Of a stretch of DNA of 64,000 nt, positions 53,044 through 64,000 are shown piece by piece. A program made the translations under genes and the position numbers. This DNA comes from Amoebidium appalachense (Eukaryota; Ichthyosporea), in contig CAVNZM010000004.1 of assembly GCA_963693365.1 (NCBI GenBank), positions 5,518,001 to 5,582,000 on the forward strand, read 5' to 3'. The notes under the pieces were generated by a model. That model made no database searches. It saw only the letters and a program-made list of their open reading frames with translations, and was not told where the DNA came from. The first letter of the stretch is position 1. Every line of letters starts with the position of its first letter.

Positions 53044-56000
53044 TCACTACGAACCAAAAAGCCACAGCTAAATTCCCCCCCCCTCCCCCCCTCTCCCCCC
53101 CCCCCCCCCCCCCCCCCACACACACACAAAAAAAAAAAAAGCTTCTACCTGAGCAGCTATTTCAGTGATGAAACGTTGTGTCTGATGATAGCCCCTTCGA
53201 TACTTGCCAAGTCCTCCCCCCCCTCCCCCTCTCCCCCCCCCTCACCTAGGCCTCCACCTCCCAATTATCAAATGCCATGTGGTCAGTGCCCGACTGCCAA
53301 AATCGGAAGTGCATCATCCGTTTTTCGCCACGTCTTACAATCAAAGGCTTTAGATTATTGTTATTGCACTTTTGCTGGCACCATCGTAAGAGAAAGCGTC
53401 AAATTGTGATCACCTGGTGTCAGAAAGTTGCAGGGGGAAAGTGCACAGGGAAAGGGGGGGGGGGGGGGGGGACCCCAGGTCTGAGTTTGGAGGGGCCCAC
53501 AGGCCTCATGGCAGATGAAGGGAATGGAAACCCACAAGGACTACTGCATACCTGAACTGGGCGAGTCTGGATAGTCTAAACCGGCCGTCATTGAAAGTCT
53601 GGTTAACCTGACGCTACAATGAGCGCACCGTTGCTCAAAACGGGCATAGGAGTGTGTTTGTGGCTCTTTGTTTTATATTGTATGTTGTGGTAGTCACAGA
53701 GCTTGGATTATCTGGAGGGCGCGGAGGGGGGAGGGGGAAAAGGGGGGAAGAGGGGAGTCAGCTGAGCCAATTGGTAATCCGGTCTGATCACGGGGAGTCG
53801 AGGGAGAACTTCAAGGGGGTGCAGGCTGGGGCTGTTGTGTATTAGTTCGAGAAAAACATAAGAAGGGAGACATAAGAGTGATATGAAGGGGTCGCAAGAG
53901 GGTGACTGACACGACCTAGCTGACATTAATAAGGGGAAGGGGCGGAGGGAGAGACAGGCCGGGTGCTCGATCCATACTGCACAAAAGGGACTCCGGGGGG
54001 CAGGAAGAGTTCCGTCAGTCTATGGAAGGTAGTCAGTGGTAAAAAGGCATGTACATCAAGAGCAATAACAGGAGCATAACGCGCGGTTTACGTGTTCGTG
54101 TGTAGTTTCCCGGTCTTGTGATGTTTATTTAGATGGCAAGGTGCAGGAAAGATCTAGAGCTGTTCTGTTTCATAGCCATCGATAGCAGGTCAGGTCGGGC
54201 AGACGACCCTCCCAGAGTCCTAGAGTAGTTTCTCTTCACGTGTACATACACATATCCTACTACCAAGTCGCAGCACAGAATATTAATATGGTGAACCCAG
54301 CTGGCCAACCAACGAGGGAAAGCAGTCTAACAAGTACTCAGTCTGCATAGGCTGGCGTCCACTCCCCACCCTTTTCTCCTGCATATTGGGCCACATGGCA
54401 AGTGACTTTTAGTGCACACAGTTATAAATTTCTTGTAGTGGCTACCACATACACAGCACATATATACAGCCACTCGTACCGGTCTTCCGCCGGGCTGTCG
54501 GCCTGGCCTGTACATTTGACTCACCACACTGCAGTGACACAGTGCTATTGAAGTATGTAACATCATGATCACACCACACAGCGGTTTCAAAAAAATGTGA
54601 CGCACGCATGATCTGGTTGGCGCGTGTGCCTGTCTGTATGGGCATGATGATGGGTCTCGAATGTGTGTTATGTGCGACGCAGAGTCAATAACAAACCGCT
54701 TTAACCAACAAAAAAATTGAGATCAGTTGCGTATTGGTTCGAATAATAATAATAGAAGTGAAACACTGTAGCAGGTCTTGAGTCTTCGAAGTTCAAGCTA
54801 CAGTACCTAACGTTAAAGACAAAATTATTAGTCTGACTCGCGGTTGTTTTGTTTTCCAAGTGCGAGACTCACTGAGTGAGTGATACATCTCCGCTGGAGC
54901 CTTGCAGTCCAATAGAGAGCCGTAGCACGCACAAAATAAATGTGGAAACAATAGTAAATGCAAGTGGGAAACAAATTAAATTTGGTTGAATTTCTGCTGG
55001 TCCAGGTGGTTTTTTTCCCGATGTTTGGTATGCAAATGATGCGATGCCGCGAATTGATTGGCTCTACATTGTCCTCCAATGTGATTGGCTTGCTTTGAAA
55101 GCTGTGTGGATAGGCCTATCCCACCAAACCTAGCCCAGTGAAATAGGCTGGACCTGTTCCCCGCAATTTTCCAATGCAGGCGGTGGCACGGTGCCGCAGA
55201 GGCTCGCAGTGCTCAGCCTGGTACTCCACACAGTAGCTATCCTAAATCCAAAAATCTCAGCTAAATACAGAAGCTATCAGGATTCTATCCGCTACATAAA
55301 AACAACCATCATGCAAAAATATATCATCTCTGGGGAAATTTATACTTCTTTAGTCACAAGTTAGTATTCTGAGGATTCCTCAGTCACTCAGTCGAAGTCC
55401 GAACCGGTCAGAATTACAGGATTCTTATTTTTCAAAATTTCAGTCCATCGATGCCCCACTAGAAAGTTTTTGTGTTTGTCGTACGGAAACATTGATTGGC
55501 GGATAGCTATTTCGAAATTTTCGAATCATGCAGCTGAGTAGCCCGATGCCTTCTGCGTCAATCAATACCTGACGGCCACAGAGAGTCCCCAATGCCACAA
55601 AAAAAGACGAGGTTCGTTGGTAAAAAGGGTATTCAGAATACACTAGTAAATAGTTTAAATTCAGTTATACAATCAAAATGTCACCCCTTTAACTTTTGGA
55701 AGCATAAAAATGTGTCGACATTTAACTTTTTATGGATTTTGAAGCCTTCTTTTTCCAAATGCACATGCCACACACATCGACATGAACGTCATGAAGGTTT
55801 AAAAAGTGGCTTTACTCATGCAAGCATGGGTCACCAAGTGGGGTATAGGGGGAATACCTGAAGTGGTTCGAGAGACTAATCAGATCGCGGGAATTTCAGG
55901 GAGATAAAGTGCCTCCGAGCAACTTGGTCCGGCATGCGCACTTGTCCTGCCAGAGGTAATCTACAATTACAGACACTATCACTGTCTATTCCAACCTATG

Positions 56001-56667
56001 GGTTGTCGGTAAGATATAATTGGTGACGTCAAACCGTTTAGACTATCCCCTTCGACTGTCTGCCACTGGGGTGACTGGTCCCTGTCCGAGTTTCAACCTG
56101 ATCACGTACGCCTTGCAGCTTGGCTTGACACACATTGACACCGGCACTGTAGCAGTGCCACGTGTGCTAATAATAGGCCCTCTCCCTTTTGGCAGGTACC
56201 GCCGTAAACACAGATCAGCTGGGTAGTCAAAAAAGTTCTTGGAAAACTCACAATCACTATAGGTTGTACACATGTAGAGGTATATACGTAGCTTATTCGC
56301 ACATATTAGGTCATTCACATAGTAAGATCAGTCTAGCAATAAGGGGAAGGAGGAAAATAGTGCAGCAATACAATGCCTGCAGGATAGGACCACATCAACC
56401 ACATCCCCCTGTTCTCAGAATTATTTTGGCTGTTGTGCACACAGCTAGCCCCCCCTCCTCCACTCTTTTGCCCAGCAGCGAGCAACAGGGTGCCCACAGC
56501 CTTGAGTTACACCTGCAGGTGGGTGCACGTGGTGCGTCAGTGGTTGCACGGGCATAGAGAGAGCTGCAAAGTATACATACAGGCAGTGGTCAACGAGTGA
56601 TTAAACGTTTTCATTAGCACGTTTTTGACCCCTCCTTTACCTTTCCCCCCCCCCCCCCCCCCCTTGC

Positions 56668-56674
<7 letters not shown>

Positions 56675-56725
<51 letters not shown>
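56675..56725. repeat. (CA)n microsatellite
   Basis: CA run preceded by a C-run and followed by CACG repeats. Confidence 0.9.
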
Positions 56726-59140
56726 GCACGCACGCACGCACACACACGCACACACAAACAAAACAAAACAAAACAAAAAAAAAGAGCTGCGCATTTCCAA
56801 CGGGCATTCAAACATATACGCTGCCCCTGCACAAAAACACCCAGGTCAAATTTTAATCAAGCGTGCTTTTCCAACTCTCTGACTACATTCAGTCATATAC
56901 TAGCTTAGCAGGGAGGACTGTGTGGGTGTTTCTTTCCTCCATCCTTTTTGGTCTCAACTCTTCTTAATTATTCTCGTCTTGATTCCTCTTTTTTTTTTTT
57001 TTTTTTTTTCCCCCTTACGGGCTTTGTGTTGGTTGTTTGCAAAGGAGGACTAAACAAAATTAGGCATACTCGCACCCCATTTATACACACACTAGCTTGG
57101 GATACTATTTCTTCCCGCTTAGCTCGTGCGAATTTTTATGCGAAGAACATGGCAATGAGAGCATCTGGGAGGATTGGCTTGCAGGGCTCGAGCGCCTTGT
57201 GTGGGTGTTATACTGTTTGCAGGGTGTGTGAAAGTGTTTGTACGACTGTGTGTGCCTCCGTGCGAGCAATAGTGTTAGGATGAGGCAGGAGTATGGTCGT
57301 GTGTGCCTGTGGAGGTGTGTGTGTGTGTGTGTGTGTGCGTATGTGTGTGTGTGTGTGTCTGCGTGCGCATGTGTGTGTGTGTGTGGCCAAAGTTATGCAT
57401 AAAAACCGTGCACAAGATTGTTGTTTACGCGTGCTTCTGCGCGCAAAAAAATATGCGCGCAGACTGCACGCTTTTAAAGCACAAGTACATTTTGTGTTTT
57501 GGCATGTGTACGTTTTGGGTGCGAGCAATACGTGTTACGATGGTAGAGGTTATGTGTGTGTGTGCTTGGGCATTGTTTCTTTATGTGGTGTGTGCGTACA
57601 TACGATGCTTGTTTACACACCAAATACATACAGGCACATGCTTAAGGCACACACGAGTAATGATAATACAGTAGTGCATGGCAAGCTATATTTGCACTGC
57701 TCTATGCTGGTCTCGTCTTTCTGCTTGTCATGAGTGTGTGCGCACATGCCATGCAAGTAGTGTTATTATTTTATTTTTTATTTTATTTTTTTTGGGGGGG
57801 GGGGGGGGGCACTTCGTTTTCCGCACGAGTGTGTGTGTGCGCGACACACACACACAGCGAGAGAGAACAAGAAAAAACTATAGACGCGCGTACAGGCCCC
57901 GGCTTTCCAGGTTTTCTGTGCTTCCTCCAACAACCCGTGGTTGGTATGGGGGGTTCTTTGGGATAATTTTTTTGGAGGGGGGTCCGCAAACTTTATTTGG
58001 GGTTTCCAGTTTAAAGAAAATTGTGTTATGTCGAAAGTGGCATGTTAACCCAGCTTTATTGAAATGGTTGGTGGCACACAAAGTATGCAACATAATATCT
58101 GCAGACCGCCAAGAAACGGCAGAAATAGTGGGAAGCATTTTCACTTTATATTTGCACATCAAGAAAATTTACTTCGATGTTTGTGGCTTCAATAGGCAAC
58201 GGCGGTAGGCGATTCTTTCCTTTTCGTTTGGGGTATTCATAAGGGCCTGCTTCGTGTATGCCGAACGTTGTTCAAGCACATGTACATATGCTGCCTTCCA
58301 TTTGTTTATTTATTTTTAGGGGGGGAGACATGGCATGGTCGCCTCTCAGGCTCTTGCACAAACAAGAGACTGTGCATATCCATGACCTCGCCTATAATAA
58401 AAAACAAGGGGATGGCACAGACACTAATATGGAGGGCAGCAGGGCTAGGTGGACCGAGATGACGCAGCAGGCACGGTGGCAGCCAGCACACCTGTGACTG
58501 TAGGCGCACACACACACACGGGCAGGGGGGCACATGCACGCACGGCACTAAACATGCGCACACAAACAGCACCCTGGAAAGGCATACCACAGCCACACCT
58601 ACACTGGCAGGCAAAGGCATAACAGCAACACGCGCACGCGCACAAACACACCCCTAAGAGACAAAATCACATGGGGTACGCAAGGGCCAGATTTAATGGT
58701 TGTTGTGCAGAAGGGCTATGCATATGTCGCAGTTCACGGCTTTTGGATACCCGATTTTTTGGCCATGGCTGTGGTTGGAACCTTTATGTGTTGTAGTCAA
58801 AACCTGGGAGGTTAAGACACCATCTTGGAAACCGGCTGTTGGCTAGGTGCAAAGCGAAGCTGCAAACTTCATTTAGCAAGCCCATAATGCACATCCCGTT
58901 CATGGCAACTGGCTGTTACCAAGACAAGCCTTAGAAAAGCAACGAATTGTGGGAAAGAAATTTTTTTTATGTCTCTCCTTTTTTTCTCGGGATCCTTTGG
59001 GGTATATTGCATGCAAAGTACTGCCGTATGGAAGAAAAGCATTGGGCTTTCAACATTTCCAGCTTGCTAATTTTTATCGCGACATCTAGCTGACAGACAA
59101 ACGAGGGCATTAACTTTGGAGCTGCAGGCACGGAATCAAC

Positions 59141-59201
59141 ATGAGTGGCAGGCTGCTGCGGTGTGCCGTGGTGGCCCTCGCTGCTGCAGCACACGGACAA
59201 G
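59141..59201 (+). CDS. Signal-peptide exon of the second matrix gene
   Basis: Encodes MSGRLLRCAVVALAAAAHGQ: basic n-region, hydrophobic core, and Ala/Gly residues suited to signal peptidase cleavage. The donor is AAG/GTGGGC at 59202. It shows that the product is secreted and implies the same for the first gene. Confidence 0.75.
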
Positions 59202-60442
59202 GTGGGCCACACACACACACACACACACATACACACACACAAAAAAAAAAAACAATACGCACGAGCAAGGAGCCTGTGTAGCTGCAGTTAGCTGTGTGGG
59301 TGTGCCCAAACCAGGTATGCTACTGACCAGGCGGGCCTGCAGATACAACAAGCAGCGGTCCGGATTGCAGCACAGCCCCAAAAGTAGCAGCCGGTCCAGG
59401 CACAACAATACAATGGTGCCCCCCCCCCCCCCCCCCCCCCCCCGGCCACCACCTCCACTCCACCCTCCCCACATGAAAACAATTGAAGGTGAAAGATAAG
59501 GTCCTTGGGAAGGAAATAGGATCACTAAGCAAACACGTGAGCATTAGCAGCAGTTGCTATGTTGCACCAGAAGAGAGCATGCATGCACCCAGTGCTGACC
59601 GTTGCCGTGCAGTGGGGCCAGCGTGTCCAGTGAAGCCCATGTGGGCGCCAACACCACCATCGAGGCCGGGGCCACAGTACATGGTGGGCAGTGGGTGGAC
59701 AGCAGCAGCCTGCAGCCCAACAGCAGCAGCGGCAACACCGTGCTGCCCGTGGAGGCCTGGGTGCTGGCAGCCAACACCAGTGTCGGCCAGGACCAGTTCC
59801 CCCCAGACTGGGCCCTACAGGCCCCCGCCACCCTGCTGCTGCCCAACAGCACCAATGCCACCGGCCCCCTGACCAGCGGTGCGGCCCTGTGCCCAACCAT
59901 GCTGGGCCTGCACTGGCGGCTCGAGGACTCGGCCCAGGCCCCAGCCGACACGGACAGCCCAGCCTGGCAGTGGGCGGCTGCAGGGGAGGGGGTGCAGGCC
60001 CCCAGGGCACTGCTGTGGCACAGCGGGGGCCCTCAACAGCTGCGGCTGGGTGGTCTGCTATTGCAGGCCGGGCTGGGTGCAAACAGCACACTGGCCTGTG
60101 GGCAAAGCCAGCCAGCCTGCGAGGCCCCGGCCGACCTAGTGGCCGGCAGCCTGCTGGGTGCCGCCGTGCTGGGGGCCAACGGCACAGCGGCAAGCCTGGT
60201 CAACACCACCACGGACAGTGGCGTTCACGTGGCCTGCAGCCCCGCAACAGCCCAGCCTGCTGGCGCCTGCGGGCTGCAGCCGGGGGCAACGCTGGGCAGC
60301 AGCGTGGCGGTGGGGGGCCAGCGCACGGTGGTGGTCAGTGCCGTGGCCAGCAGCATCGGCAACGACAGCGTGCTGGGCGACCTGCTGCTGGTGGGTGTGC
60401 CTGCAGCCAGACACGGGCGGCACACGTGGCCACATGCTAACA

Positions 60443-60473
<31 letters not shown>

Positions 60474-62357
60474 GGTGACGGTGGAGAACACGTTCAGCAG
60501 CTACAACGGCACGGTCAACGCCAGCAGCACGGTTGACAACAGCAGCACCCCCCTGGACCCCCCTGTGGCCCCCCTGCTGACGGCCAATGTGACGGCCAGC
60601 AGTTATGTGGCCCTGCACAACGTGGCCATCGGTCCCGGCAACCGGCTGGCAGGGGGCCATGTGGTGCTGGCCATCAACGCCAGCACCAGTGGCGCCCACA
60701 ACCTGCAGGTGCTGACGTCACTGGTGGCCATCAACAGCACGCTGGGCAGCCACAACATCCTGGCCCACATGGACCCTGGGCATGTGGCGCTGGTGGCCTG
60801 TGTGGTGGACACGTGCAACGTGCTGGCCGGCAACCTGACGGCCATTCTGGCCGAGCTGGGCACCAACAACACCGTGGCCAGGGGTGCGCTGGTCTACTCG
60901 ACCGTGGGCAGTGATAACAGGCTGGGCCCTGGCCTGCTGCTGGTCAATGCCACCCTGGGCAGTGCCAACCACATGCACCCCCACGTGCCGGGCCCCAGTG
61001 ACCCCCTGCAGCTGCTGCTTGGTGGCCTGCTGCCTGTGACGTGGAACACCAGCATGGCCTACGGGGCCAACCTCACGGCCCTGCCCAGCGGCCAGCCCGT
61101 GGGGCGCCGGCTTGTGCTCAACCGCAGCGACGAGGTAGATGAGCCAATCAATGCCACGGCCAGTGATGTGGATGCCCTGGGCCTGGCCCTGGCCTGGGCC
61201 CACCAGGACGTGCGCAGCCCCACGGCCCTTGCAGCCCTGCGCTTTGTGGCCTGGCAGTTGGCCGATGGGCCGGACGGCGGCAGCAGCACCGTGGCCAACA
61301 GCACCATCGGCAGCAACAACACTTTTGGTGGCCCCCTGCCCCCCAGCTCCCTGGCCCCCCTGCCAGAGTGCCAGCCCTCCCCACCCATCGGAGAGTCCAC
61401 CACGTCCACAGCCACACCCAGCGACTCAGCCAGCAGCCCCGTGGCACCGGCCTACCGGTCCCTGGCCCTGTACCGGGCATCCCGCCAAGCCGACGCAGCC
61501 AACAGCACCGGGCAGGGGGCCGAGGGCCAGGTGCGGCTGGCACTGGTCAACAGCAGTATGGGTGACGGCAACAGCGTGCGCTGTTCCACGTGGGGGTCAG
61601 GCAGTGCCCTGGCCGTGCACAGCGTGTTTGCCGCCACCGACAGCAGCATCAACGCCACCAACGTTTTTGGCTGCCCCGACACCGTGCTGCATGCCCCTGT
61701 GCCCAGCACCGCGTGCCCACCGGGCCGCTATCCATCCACCGCTGCAGCCAGCCTGCTTGGGGCCGGGCTGGGCCAGGCGCCAGGGCAGGTGGCTGTTGTT
61801 TCTGTGGTGCTGCTGGACGGGTCCACCGTGGGCAGCAACAATACCTTTGGCTGCCCTCCTGAGCCCGCAGCCAGTGCCGACGACCCGTGCCCGGTCAGTG
61901 GGCCGGCCGGCAACGACAACAGCAGCAGCCACGTGCTGGTCACGTGGCACGGCATTGTGCGCAGCACCCTGGGCAGCGCCAACAGCCTGGGCTGTGCACG
62001 GGGCCTGCTGCCGGCCGTGGTGGCCAACCCAGCCCTGTTCCCGTCCCTGTCGGTGGGCGCAGGTGCCGACGGCGGCACGGTGGTGGCTCGGGTGGCGGCC
62101 AACATCAGCATTGCAGACAGCGTGCTGGGTGATGCAAACGTGCTAGGCCCTAGCGGCACCATGGCCCGTGTGCGCATGGCCGGGGGCAACCGGCTGGGCT
62201 CGGGGTTTGTGCTGGGCAGCGCCCTGCCTGCAGGCTGCACCGTGCCCATGCCCGTGCAGATGGCCGTCACAGACCAGGCCGTGGCCAGGCAAGTCTCCGG
62301 TCCCCATAGTGTTTGCTGAGTGGCTGCTGTGTTTATGCCGAACTTACATGCCCCCTC

Positions 62358-62388
<31 letters not shown>

Positions 62389-64000
62389 AAAACCATGCAG
62401 TGCTCAAAATGATGGATGGATTGTCATTGGCGACGGCAACATATTCGGCGACAACGTGTGGATCGAGCCCGGTGTTGTGATTGGCGACCACAACAAGTTT
62501 GCCGCCAACACGCGGGTGCGAAGGGGAACGGTCATTGGCAGCCGCCGCACCGTCAACCAGCCCTGCCTGATGGCTGTCGTACCTGGCCCCAAGACCACCA
62601 CCCCCCGCCCCAGCCCCCCGGCACCAACCCCTCTGCCTGCACCCCGCACCTCCGCGCCACCGCCACTGCCACGCACGCCCACACCCTCCCCTGCACCGGT
62701 GCCTGTTTCCCTGTCCCCTCTGGCTGTGCCCTCGCCCGCACCACCGACTTTCACAGCCACCGTGGCCCATGTGTGGTCTGAGTGGACCGTGGGTACGTGT
62801 GACTGCGAGGCTGGGGGGGGTGCGCACGGACACACGCACATGCAGTGGTGGCCGCCCAGGCATCGACTGTGCGGGGGCAGACACCCAGCGCCTTTCCTGC
62901 GCCTCTACCTGTGAGTGTGAACACATCCCCCTCCCCCCCCCCCCCCCCCCCCTCCCCTCCTTGCCCGGGCCTTTCTGACCGTCTGGGGTTGCAGGCTGGA
63001 GTGGCTGGTCACTTGATGCCACCGGCTGCCAGGTTGGCTGCAGTGTGCCGGCTGCCCGGGTGTGGCGGCGAAGCTGTGACGACTGTGTGCCCTCCTACCA
63101 GGAGAGGAGAGAGTCGTGCCCTGCCCCACTCAGCTGCCGTAAGTCCCAGCCCTCCCCCCTTTTCCGAGCCCCGCCTACCCCCCATGCTGACTGTGGGGCA
63201 CAGCATCCAATGTGGCCATCGAGTTCCAGGGCAGCTGCCTGGATGCGGCCAGGAGGGAGGAGTTTGTGCAGCAGCAGGCCGCCAGTCTGGGCCTGGACGT
63301 GGCCACGGTCAAGGCCCAGGCCATCAGCTGCAACGGCGCAAGGAGGAGGAGGAGGGATGCTGTTGACCCGGGCATGGTGCGTGGCCCTGGGAGATGGTGG
63401 GGGGGGGGGCAGGCAGGGGCTGACTGGTGGTGCCTGCAGGTGCGGCTGCAGTTTGTGTTCACGGTAGGGGCTCTGCAGGCCATGCAGGCCAGCATCAGGA
63501 ACCCAGCAAGCACCTTGGCTGCCTTCTACCGCAATGTGTCCGCCACCCTGGTATGTCCCGTGCTGCATGCTCTTTGTGTGTGCTCGGCAACTGCTGCACG
63601 GTGTTGTCCGCTGTGCATGTGCACTGGGTACTGTATTGCATTCTCAACACTCCCCCGTCTCTGTCCCTGGGTGCTTGTGCTGACGCCGGGGCTGCAGGTG
63701 GGGCACGAGGAGCAGGACCCAACGACCAAGGCCCCCTACGAGGCCCTGGCCCGGTTCAACCGCAACACGGCCGGTAACGGGCAGACAGAGACCGTCATCC
63801 TGCGCATCTCCTTCCCCACAGCCCTGGCTGGTGTGGGCTCGTGGGACAGCTTCAACTTTGCATCGTGGGCCGCCAGCTTTGCCAGCCGTGTGGGGCTGCG
63901 GTCTGACGAGTACACTCGACTCAGTGCGTGGAACCGCACAGCCAGCAGGGACATGATCGTCACCCTGGCAATGACCCCGGCTGCGGCCGAGGGCCTGGGC
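59141..64000 (+). CDS. Second multi-exon matrix gene (paralogue), truncated by the window end
   Basis: Exon 1 starts at ATG 59141. Assembled exons are 59141-59201, 59613-60390, 60475-62288, 62401-62910, 62995-63138, 63204-63376, 63440-63550 and 63698 to the window end. The order (solenoid, two TSP1-like modules, unknown domain) matches the gene at 40613 exon by exon, so the two arose by tandem duplication. EGF, hevein and TSP1 exons would be expected beyond 64000. The junction from exon 1 to 59613 does not match in phase (1 against 2), so a small exon between 59202 and 59612 is probably missing from my model. One extra G at 62812-62820 breaks the frame. Confidence 0.85.
59613..60390 (+). CDS. 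Solenoid exon A of the second gene
   Basis: Acceptor CCGTGCAG. The first rungs are HVGANTTIEAGATVHGGQWV, then degenerate rungs with frequent NST/NTT sequons. An in-frame 84-base intron (60391-60474, donor GTGGGT, acceptor after a long C-run) separates it from the next exon. Without removal it would encode a poly-Pro insert. Confidence 0.75.
60475..62288 (+). CDS. Solenoid exon B of the second gene
   Basis: About 604 codons of degenerate hexapeptide rungs such as TLGSHNILAHMDPG, STIGSNNTFGG and STVGSNNTFGC. It ends in AG/GCAAGT, a GC-AG type donor. The phase (2) matches the next exon at 62401, giving a serine codon across the junction. Confidence 0.85.
62401..62910 (+). CDS. Final solenoid rungs, Pro-rich linker and first TSP1-like module
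   Basis: Clean hexapeptides return (DGWIVIGDGNIFGDNVWIEP), followed by a Pro/Ala/Thr linker and VWSEWTVGTCDCEAGGG. At the run of eight G (about 62813-62820) the frame shifts. The continuation VRTDTRTCSGGRPGIDCAGA, aligned to the first gene, is in the neighbouring frame, so one G is surplus. Confidence 0.75.
62995..64000 (+). CDS. TSP1-like exon and unknown-domain exons of the second gene
   Basis: Exons 62995-63138, 63204-63376, 63440-63550 and 63698-64000 (open at the window edge). Phases 1-1, 1-0, 0-0 and 0 match the first gene exactly. Residues such as GWSGWSLDATGCQVGCSVPA are identical between the genes, while the unknown domain is more diverged. The basic run RRRRR at about 63342-63357 could be a processing site. 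Confidence 0.8.

Larger units (their letters stand above)
50664..59140. other. 8.5-kb spacer between the two matrix genes
   Basis: No gene is supported. It holds a poly-T/poly-G compound tract (51386-51439), a (TA)n run, a 30-bp tandem repeat (51545-51725), many G- or C-runs between 52040 and 53120, a CA tract at about 56675-56725 and GT-rich DNA at 57310-57385. The stretches 53.5-56.5 and 57.4-59.1 kb look like ordinary unique DNA with only short unsupported ORFs. Confidence 0.5.

Overview
The window is nuclear DNA of a eukaryote with three different compartments. The right third has spliceosomal introns (GT-AG and one GC-AG), phase 1-1 domain exons and thrombospondin, EGF and hevein modules in GC-rich exons set in low-complexity DNA. 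That suggests a protist or an early-branching relative of animals with a cell wall or matrix. I cannot name the species from sequence alone.

Region 1 (1-18.65 kb) is compact and looks like an integrated, partly decayed large-DNA-virus-like island. It has short genes on both strands with no obvious introns, TATA boxes about 50-105 bases before the start codons, clusters of ATTGG/CCAAT boxes, AATAAA signals overlapping stop codons, and GC-rich hairpins. The genes I recognise are a superfamily 3 helicase (DUF5906-like), a Fic-domain protein whose stop overlaps the start of a patatin-like phospholipase, a protein with two duplicated MYND halves, two C2H2 zinc-finger proteins, a tail-anchored membrane protein and several coiled-coil or charged proteins without recognised homology. 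No capsid, packaging ATPase or DNA polymerase is visible, so the viral label is an inference. At least four of these genes carry apparent one-base frame breaks.

Region 2 (18.65-40.5 kb) is repeat territory. It holds a truncated LTR element at the island edge, a satellite of about 163 bp with a perfect palindrome, an AT-rich near-palindromic minisatellite, and a complete non-autonomous LTR retrotransposon (27.24-30.82 kb, 5-bp target duplication, LTRs differing at 2 sites). That retrotransposon appears to sit inside an older TIR element. A second TIR element lies at 33.55-35.97 kb, and there are long dinucleotide, trinucleotide and homopolymer tracts.

Region 3 (40.6-64 kb) holds two tandem paralogous genes on the plus strand. 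Both encode secreted proteins with a very long left-handed beta-helix-like solenoid rich in N-glycosylation sequons, then TSP1-like modules and a conserved domain of unknown identity. The first (40.6-50.66 kb) continues into an EGF-like domain, two hevein-like chitin-binding domains and ten TSP1 repeats. The second starts with a clear signal peptide at 59.14 kb and runs off the window. They are probably extracellular-matrix, cell-wall or adhesion proteins. The 50.7-59.1 kb spacer between them has only simple repeats.
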